From contig CAZYPK010000036.1 in assembly GCA_964649195.1 (NCBI GenBank), positions 1-36,286 on the forward strand: 36,286 bases of DNA, read 5' to 3'. This document shows positions 31,674-36,286 of this stretch, piece after piece. Position 1 is the stretch's first letter. Each line of letters starts with the position of its first letter. This DNA is from JTS-RE9 sp964649195 (GTDB lineage: Bacteria > Planctomycetota > Phycisphaerae > Phycisphaerales > Phycisphaeraceae). The position numbers were made by a program, and so were the translations under genes. Below the pieces are notes generated by a model. That model did not search any database. It worked only from the letters and a program-made list of their open reading frames with translations, and was not told where the DNA came from.

Positions 31674-31690
31674 GTTGCTTAATAAACAGG
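31671..31690. promoter_or_regulatory. Candidate upstream activator site (TGT-N10-ACA)
   Basis: CCTGTT-N8-AACAGG, a perfect 6-bp-arm palindrome that fits the NifA-type site TGT-N10-ACA (31673-31688). It lies about 140 bp before the -24 element, the usual distance for an enhancer-type site. Confidence 0.5.
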
Positions 31691-31814
31691 CAGTATTCAT
31701 TTGTCATGCACACCATCTGCCCGCCTTCCTTTCCCGTCTCGCCTAACAAAACAACAATCTAAAGCGTTGATTCCATTGTCTTTACCGGATTCGGCAACCG
31801 GCTGCCCGATCTTT

Positions 31815-31830
31815 TGGCACTGCGCTTGCA
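31815..31830 (+). promoter_or_regulatory. Sigma-54 (-24/-12) promoter of amt
   Basis: TGGCAC-N5-TTGCA. The invariant GG (31816-31817) and GC (31828-31829) are 10 bp apart, as required. Transcription would start near 31841, giving a leader of about 65 bases before the amt start. Confidence 0.8.
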
Positions 31831-31906
31831 TTTCTCCGTCCCGTGCCTGAACGCCGGGCTGTCCGGCTCATGCGACCAATCCCCCACCCCCTCGAGGAGG
31901 TCCATT

Positions 31907-33511
31907 GTGAAACGTTGGATGAAGCACTTGTCGTTGTTGCTCTGCCTGGTCGGCGCGTGGACGCTGTCTCCACTGCCGACTTATGCAGATGATCCGGCCC
32001 CGAAGACCGATACCCCGGCGGCCACCCCTGAAACCCCGGCCCCGGCAGCAGCCGCCGAGCCGGAAGCACCCAAGTTCACCAAGGAACAAGCCACCGCCGA
32101 AATGGAAAAACTCAACAATGAGATTCCCTCCGGCCTGCGCGACCTCTACTTCTTCGAGATCAAAGACGAGACCAATGAAGACCCGAAAGAGGACAAAGGC
32201 TGGACCGTCAACCTCGTCAACCTCAACGAGTATCGCACCAACAACCTCTGGATCATGATCGCCGCCTTCCTGGTGTTCATCATGCACCTGGGCTTCGCGA
32301 TGGTCGAGTCCGGCCTCTGCCGGGCGAAGAACACGGTCAACATCCTCTTCAAGAACGCCATGATCCCCTGCATCGGCCTGATCGTCTATGCCATCTGCGG
32401 CTGGATGATCATGTATCCGGGCGACAACTGGAAGATCGACGGCATCTTCGCCTTCGGCCTGGGCATCGACGGCGGCGGCATCTACAACGGAGACACCAAC
32501 ACGGCGGCCTACTTCGCCGACAAAATCGGCCCCGGCTACGATGGCGGCTACACCGTCTGGACCGACTTCCTCTTCCAAGGCATGTTCTGCGCCACCTGCG
32601 CCACCATCGTCTCCGGCGCCATGGTCGAGCGCGTCAAGCTGCTCCCCTTCCTCGTCTTCACCGTCTTCTTCGCCGGCATCCTCTACCCCATCGTCGGCTC
32701 GTGGAAGTGGGGCGGCGGCTGGCTGGAAACCCTCGGCTTTGCCGACTTCGCAGGCTCCACGCTGGTACACGGCGTCGGCGGAGCAGGCGCCCTGGCCGGC
32801 GCACTGATCCTCGGACCCCGCATCGGCAAGTACGCCAAGGACGGCACCGTCCAGCCCATCCCCGGTCACTCCATGCCCCTGGCCACCATCGGCGTCTTCC
32901 TCCTCTGGTTCGGATGGTTCGGCTTCAACGGCGGCTCCGAACTCACCGCTGATCCGGGCGGCGTCTCCTATGTCCTGGTCACCACCGCCATGGCGGCGGC
33001 GGGCGGCGGACTCTCCGCGGCGGGCGTCACCTGGATCCTCGGCGGCAAGCCCGACCTCTCCATGAGCCTCAACGGCATCCTCGCCGGACTCGTCGGCGTC
33101 ACCGCCGGTCCCGATGTCCCTCACTGGCTGGGCGCCTTCGTCATCTGCGGCATGATCCCCGGCGTCATCGTTTACTTCTCCGTCCTCTTCTTCGACAAGC
33201 TCAAGATCGATGACCCGGTCGGCGCCATCTCCGTTCACGGCGTCTGCGGCATCTACGGCACCCTCGCCGTCGCCTTCTCCGGCGGGTTCGACGGCGGGCA
33301 GCTCGTCAAGCAGGCCATCGGCGCCTTCGCCGGCATCACCACCGCCTTCGTCTTCGCCTTCGTCGTCTTCTCCATCATCAAAGCCACCATCGGCCTGCGG
33401 GTGTCCAGCGAAGAGGAAATCGAAGGTCTCGATCTGGGCGAGCACGACATGTCGGCCTACCCCGACTTCCAGCAGACCTACATCAAGAGCTACCACGCCC
33501 GCGAAATCTGA
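31907..33511 (+). CDS. amt: Ammonium transporter, Amt/MEP family
   Basis: 534 residues from GTG with GAGGAGGT upstream. A signal peptide (KHLSLLLCLVGAWTLSPLPTYA) and a Pro/Ala/Glu-rich periplasmic stretch (to about residue 105) precede the 11-helix Amt domain, so the protein is longer than AmtB (428). Conserved: GFAMVESGLCRAKN, GMFCATCATIVSGAMVER, DFAGSTLVHGVGG (first pore His, about 289), ISVHGVCG (second His, about 443) and the C-terminal LDLGEHDMSAY that contacts P-II. It conducts ammonium, and its P-II gene follows 230 bp downstream. Confidence 0.96.
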   Translation: MKRWMKHLSLLLCLVGAWTLSPLPTYADDPAPKTDTPAATPETPAPAAAAEPEAPKFTKEQATAEMEKLNNEIPSGLRDLYFFEIKDETNEDPKEDKGWTVNLVNLNEYRTNNLWIMIAAFLVFIMHLGFAMVESGLCRAKNTVNILFKNAMIPCIGLIVYAICGWMIMYPGDNWKIDGIFAFGLGIDGGGIYNGDTNTAAYFADKIGPGYDGGYTVWTDFLFQGMFCATCATIVSGAMVERVKLLPFLVFTVFFAGILYPIVGSWKWGGGWLETLGFADFAGSTLVHGVGGAGALAGALILGPRIGKYAKDGTVQPIPGHSMPLATIGVFLLWFGWFGFNGGSELTADPGGVSYVLVTTAMAAAGGGLSAAGVTWILGGKPDLSMSLNGILAGLVGVTAGPDVPHWLGAFVICGMIPGVIVYFSVLFFDKLKIDDPVGAISVHGVCGIYGTLAVAFSGGFDGGQLVKQAIGAFAGITTAFVFAFVVFSIIKATIGLRVSSEEEIEGLDLGEHDMSAYPDFQQTYIKSYHAREI

Positions 33512-33531
33512 GGCTTGCCTCAACTCCCGCC

Positions 33532-33684
33532 TCAGCCCCGCCCGGAAGGGCGCGGGCCAAGGGGCGGGCAGATGGCTGCCCGCCCCCTGATGGCACGAAG
33601 ATTCGTCAGATTATGATTCAATGTAAACGATGACGGGCTGTTCAGAGTTCACGCCCTGGCCCGCGCCCTTCCGGGCGGGGCTGA
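33532..33684. repeat. 28-bp perfect inverted repeat between amt and glnK
   Basis: Arms 33532-33559 and 33657-33684 are perfectly complementary. Within the left side GGGGCGGGCAG-ATGG-CTGCCCGCCCC (33561-33586) forms another strong hairpin. There is no T run, so it may act as an mRNA stabiliser or attenuator rather than a terminator. Confidence 0.8.
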
Positions 33685-33740
33685 AGCGAAACCCGGAACT
33701 CGAAACTCGAAACACGAACCCAACGAAAGGAAAGTGTGTC

Positions 33741-34079
33741 ATGCATATGATCGAAGCAGTGGTGAAGCCAAGCTCGCTGGACGGCATCAAAGCCAAGCTC
33801 ACGCAAATGGGCATCTTTGGTGTGACCGCCCTGGAGTGCAAAGGCTTCGGCAAACAGAAAGGTCACACCGAACGCTACCGTGGCGGACGCATGGACGTGG
33901 GCTTCGTGCCCAAGATCCTGCTCAAGATCGCCGTCCGCAGCGAGGACAAGGACAAGGCCCTCGAAGCCGTGATCTCCGCCTCGCGCACCGGCAAGGTCGG
34001 CGACGGCAAAATCTTCGTCTATAAACTCGACAGCGTCACCCGTGTCCGCACCGGTGAAAAGGACAACGACGCGCTGTAA
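33741..34079 (+). CDS. glnK: P-II nitrogen regulatory protein (GlnB/GlnK family)
   Basis: 112 residues, exact family length. ATG with AAAGGA about 9 bases upstream. Conserved: IEAVVKPSSLDGIKAKL, GFGKQKGHTERYRGG, the B-loop TGKVGDGKIFV and VTRVRTGE at the C-terminus, which bind ATP/ADP and 2-oxoglutarate. The T-loop reads YRGGRMDVGF: residue 51, the uridylylated Tyr of enterobacterial P-II, is Met here, and residue 49 is Gly. It pairs with amt upstream, so a GlnK role (blocking the transporter when nitrogen is plentiful) is likely. Confidence 0.95.
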   Translation: MHMIEAVVKPSSLDGIKAKLTQMGIFGVTALECKGFGKQKGHTERYRGGRMDVGFVPKILLKIAVRSEDKDKALEAVISASRTGKVGDGKIFVYKLDSVTRVRTGEKDNDAL

Positions 34080-34120
34080 CAAAAGAGGTCAGAGGTCGGG
34101 AACAGGAGACAGGAGACCGT

Positions 34121-34152
34121 GAAGAAGCCCACAGCCGCTTGCGGCTTCGCTC
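34121..34152. repeat. Dispersed repeat family H
   Basis: GAAGAAGCCCACAGCCGCTT followed by GCGGCTTCGCTCCG, same as 16949-16980 over about 34 bp. Confidence 0.75.
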
Positions 34153-34215
34153 CGACTTCCGACCTCATTTAACACGAGTTGCCAAACCCCCGTCGTTCGC
34201 AGTCAAAAACCTCCT

Positions 34216-34252
34216 GCAACCCGGCGCGCCCCGCGTGCCGGGTTGCTTTTTT
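34216..34252 (+). terminator. Terminator of the amt-glnK unit
   Basis: GCAACCCGGC (34216-34225) pairs with GCCGGGTTGC (34237-34246), loop 11 nt, then six T. Confidence 0.88.
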
Positions 34253-34268
34253 CATGGATGTGAACCCG

Positions 34269-34443
34269 AGCCGCGACGTAACACGTCGCGGACGTGAGCG
34301 GCAAGAATGGCGTGACCATCGCGCAGCGGATCACGCGATGCGAAAACGACCGGGCACTGATCGAGGCTGAAAGAAAAAGGTGCATTCGGCCACCCTTTCA
34401 GGCTGTTCCGGGGGTCACGTCCGCGACTCGTTGAGTCCGCTTC
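34269..34443. repeat. Hairpin-bounded palindromic element (family A), copy 4
   Basis: Left hairpin 34271-34291 is CCGCGACGT-AAC-ACGTCGCGG; the right one (34421-34440) is CCGCGACTC-GTT-GAGTCCGC, decayed at its end. Inside, CCTTTCAGGCTGTTCC and CACGTCC follow the family pattern. Confidence 0.8.
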
Positions 34444-34687
34444 GGGTGGCTGGGGCAAGCGCATGTAGCCTTGGGCGGGAGGGCGAGGCTCCCGCCGAGC
34501 CGTTTTTCACGAGGCCTCAAGGGCCGAGTGAAGAAAATCGCGCCTTGCACTCTCCCTGAACTGCTCATCTTCCGCACCAGTTCCGCTTTCATCGGCCCGC
34601 GGCGGGCCTCGAAAGCGGATCGGCCCGCCCCCGGAACCAGGAGCCTCGCCCTCCCGGCCACATGCGATTGCCCTGCCCCAGCCACCC
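34444..34687. repeat. Large imperfect inverted repeat before the DUF1598 gene
   Basis: GGGTGGCTGGGGCA...GCATG...GGGAGGGCGAGGCTC (34444-34490) is inverted as GAGCCTCGCCCTCCC...CATGC...TGCCCCAGCCACCC (34641-34687). A second hairpin TCCGCTTTC...GAAAGCGGA lies within. No gene. Related to 119-162. Confidence 0.75.
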
Positions 34688-34713
34688 AAGGTTACTTTTT
34701 TCAATGTTCCGCA

Positions 34714-34722
34714 TGGTATGAT
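34714..34722 (+). promoter_or_regulatory. Candidate extended -10 promoter of the DUF1598 gene
   Basis: TGGTATGAT, an extended -10 (TGnTAtnAT). No good -35 at the right distance, as usual for this type. The leader to ATG 34806 would be about 75 bases. Confidence 0.4.
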
Positions 34723-34805
34723 GGAAAGCGTCACCCGTGCGATTTCTCACCGTCGGCTCCATCCGCTTCGACTTCCTCCGTTCCCTCTTGCCTGCGAGGT
34801 CGATG

Positions 34806-36128
34806 ATGTTCACCGCCATGCCCCGCCGTCACTTCCCGTGGCTTTGCCGCTTGATCGCGCTGCTTGCGATGGCGTCGCCTGTGATCGGGCAGGTGGATGA
34901 TCCTGATGATCTGCTCGTGGCCGGGGTGGTGATCGATGCCCGGGGTCTGATCACCGTTCGGCAGCCCACGCGCGACGCCAAGGCGCTTGCCGCGCGAAAA
35001 GCCGCCCTCGCCAAGGCGCAGCAGCAGGCCCGCGCCACCGGCCCGAAGGACCGCCTGACTTACATCTCCCTGCCTCGTCTTTTCGCCGCCGCGAAAAACG
35101 CCGTCGATCAGGGCCAGGAGATTCCGCAGGAGATTCAATACCTGGGCGGCATGACCAAGCTCCGGTACGTGTTCGTTTATCCCGATGAAAAGGACCTGGT
35201 CATCGCCGGCGAATCGGAGCCTTATGATGCGGCGCAGCCGGCGCGTCCGGTGGGCCTGCGCACCGGGCGGCCGGTGCTGCGGCTCGATGATCTGGTCGTC
35301 GCCTTGCGAACCCTGGGGCCGGGCACGCGCGACGGCTCCATCGGCTGCTCGATCGATCCGCCGCGCGATGCGATGATCAAGGTGGAGGAGATTCTCAAGG
35401 CCCCGGCCAACCGCAAGCTGAGCCGGGATGAAAAGTCGCGATTGCTTGCCGGCAGCATCGGCCCGCAGACGGTGCGCATCCTCGGCGTGGCGCCGGAGAC
35501 CCGCGTGGCATATGTCTGCGTCGAGGCGGATTACCTGCTCAAGCGGCTGGCGATGGGCATCGACGAGTCGCCCGTCGCCGCGGTCAGGCACACCAATCAG
35601 CACGAAAAAATGCAGTTCAACCGCCTCTGGCTCATGCCCGGCTACGAGCCGCTGCTGGTGTCCGAGGATGGCCTGTCGTTCGAGATTCGCGGGCAGTCGC
35701 TCGAACTCCGCGCCGGCGGCGACCCGTTCAGCGACGCCCCCGCCACGCCCGGCACCGCCGGTTACGCGAAGCTGTTCACCCGCCATTTTCCGCAACTCGC
35801 CCAGGCGATCCCCGCCTTCGCCGACCTCTGGAACATCACCGACCTGGCCCTGCTCGCCTCGCTGATTCGGCAGGACCGACTGCACGACAAAACCGGCTGG
35901 GACCTGCGCTGGGCCATGTCGCGCGAAGGTTATCCGGTGGCGAAGGTGCCGGTGGTTCGAGAGGCGGACACGATGGCGCACTACCGCACCGGCGCCTACA
36001 TCATCGGCGGCGTGAAGCTGGAAATGACCCCCGCCATCACTCCAAAATCACGCCAACGCGATGAAATCGGCAAACTCAAGCAACTGGCCAAACGACCGGA
36101 AGCAGGACGGTGGGAAGCGGGGAGGTGA
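34806..36128 (+). CDS. Exported DUF1598-like planctomycete protein
   Basis: 440 residues. ATG 34806 is preferred (GAGGT ending 5 bases upstream); ATG 34803 and GTG 34737 are alternatives. A signal peptide (WLCRLIALLAMASPVIGQ) is followed by VAGVVIDARGLITVR, YVFVYPDEKDLVIAGESEPYD, TGRPVLRLDDLVVALR and GSIGCSIDPPRDAM, the signature order I associate with DUF1598, a planctomycete-restricted family of unknown function. The C-terminal half (FNRLWLMPGYEPLLVSEDGLSFEIRGQSLEL, LARFA-type helices) is probably a separate domain. Periplasmic or surface location is inferred from the signal. The extreme C-terminus (RPEAGRWEAGR) is repeat-like. Confidence 0.85.
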   Translation: MFTAMPRRHFPWLCRLIALLAMASPVIGQVDDPDDLLVAGVVIDARGLITVRQPTRDAKALAARKAALAKAQQQARATGPKDRLTYISLPRLFAAAKNAVDQGQEIPQEIQYLGGMTKLRYVFVYPDEKDLVIAGESEPYDAAQPARPVGLRTGRPVLRLDDLVVALRTLGPGTRDGSIGCSIDPPRDAMIKVEEILKAPANRKLSRDEKSRLLAGSIGPQTVRILGVAPETRVAYVCVEADYLLKRLAMGIDESPVAAVRHTNQHEKMQFNRLWLMPGYEPLLVSEDGLSFEIRGQSLELRAGGDPFSDAPATPGTAGYAKLFTRHFPQLAQAIPAFADLWNITDLALLASLIRQDRLHDKTGWDLRWAMSREGYPVAKVPVVREADTMAHYRTGAYIIGGVKLEMTPAITPKSRQRDEIGKLKQLAKRPEAGRWEAGR

Positions 36129-36175
36129 ACAACCTCACGTCCAAGCCGCTTGCGGCTTCGCGATTCCCCTGGTTG
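36127..36175. repeat. Dispersed repeat family B, copy 4
   Basis: GAACAACCTCACGTCCAAGC then CGCTTGCGGCTTCGCGATTCCCC, starting at the stop codon of the DUF1598-like gene. Nearly identical to copy 1 at 1571-1613. The rest of the window (36176-36286) shows no gene. Confidence 0.75.
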
Positions 36176-36286
36176 ACGGCGACCGGCCAGGGTAAAAGCA
36201 TATGACCTGAGTTCGGGATTAAGCCCCGCCCGGAGCCTGAGAACTTTTCGACTTCAATTCCCACACGTCGCGTCGGATCGCGCGAC

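Noticed and set aside
31868..33523. Minus-strand frame of 551 codons opposite amt
   Set aside because: Very acidic, Gly/Asp/Glu-rich shadow of the Amt gene without recognisable motifs.

Overview
The window is GC-rich bacterial chromosome, most likely from a Planctomycetes member of the Phycisphaerae type. The evidence is a DUF1598-like protein, a lipoprotein sulfatase, paired Uma2-family genes, a large TPR-containing secretin, Gfo/Idh/MocA and enolase-superfamily sugar enzymes, and gene-sparse spacers full of dispersed palindromic repeats. The taxonomic call is inference from gene content; there is no rRNA in the window.

Region by region. 1-1.7 kb: a repeat-bearing spacer and an exported beta-lactamase-fold serine hydrolase (minus strand). 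1.7-6.25 kb: a tRNA-Asp(GUC) gene carrying a 4.4-kb integrated element. The element is bounded by 48-bp direct repeats and holds a split tyrosine integrase, two small HTH proteins, a zinc-finger protein, a frameshifted and truncated P4-type primase and a small CPCC protein. 6.25-6.65 kb: a tandem 175-bp palindromic repeat. 6.7-13.9 kb: an LTxxQ-type exported protein, a short GH2-like protein, an MFS transporter, a chlorite-dismutase-family protein, a mandelate racemase/galactonate dehydratase-like enolase-superfamily enzyme and a solitary atpG. 14-17 kb: a small basic protein, then (minus strand) a HEAT-like exported protein, an RsbW-like kinase, a STAS protein and an MlaE-type permease. 17.5-20.9 kb: a 1112-residue secretin. 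21.3-28 kb: a cupin protein, two Uma2 paralogues, a fused sugar isomerase-oxidoreductase and a sulfatase. 28.2-34.1 kb: a nitrogen-control block made of a NifA/NtrC-like sigma-54 activator, lgt, amt and a P-II gene. 34.8-36.1 kb: the DUF1598-like gene.

How genes may work together. A canonical -24/-12 sigma-54 promoter and a TGT-N10-ACA activator-type site lie upstream of amt, and a GAFTGA-bearing sigma-54 activator is encoded 2 kb away. Together they suggest a local ammonium-response circuit with a P-II protein that lacks the uridylylated Tyr51. The kinase-STAS-permease order suggests either a partner-switch module or an MlaB-like STAS subunit next to MlaE. The sulfatase, cupin, GH2-like, enolase-superfamily and Gfo/Idh genes point to a polysaccharide-degrading lifestyle.

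The most unusual layer is non-coding. At least six dispersed repeat families occupy the spacers, and some have entered coding sequence (lgt, probably the annotated 5' end of mlaE). One family is bounded by 9-bp-stem hairpins whose stem sequences differ between copies by paired, compensatory changes.
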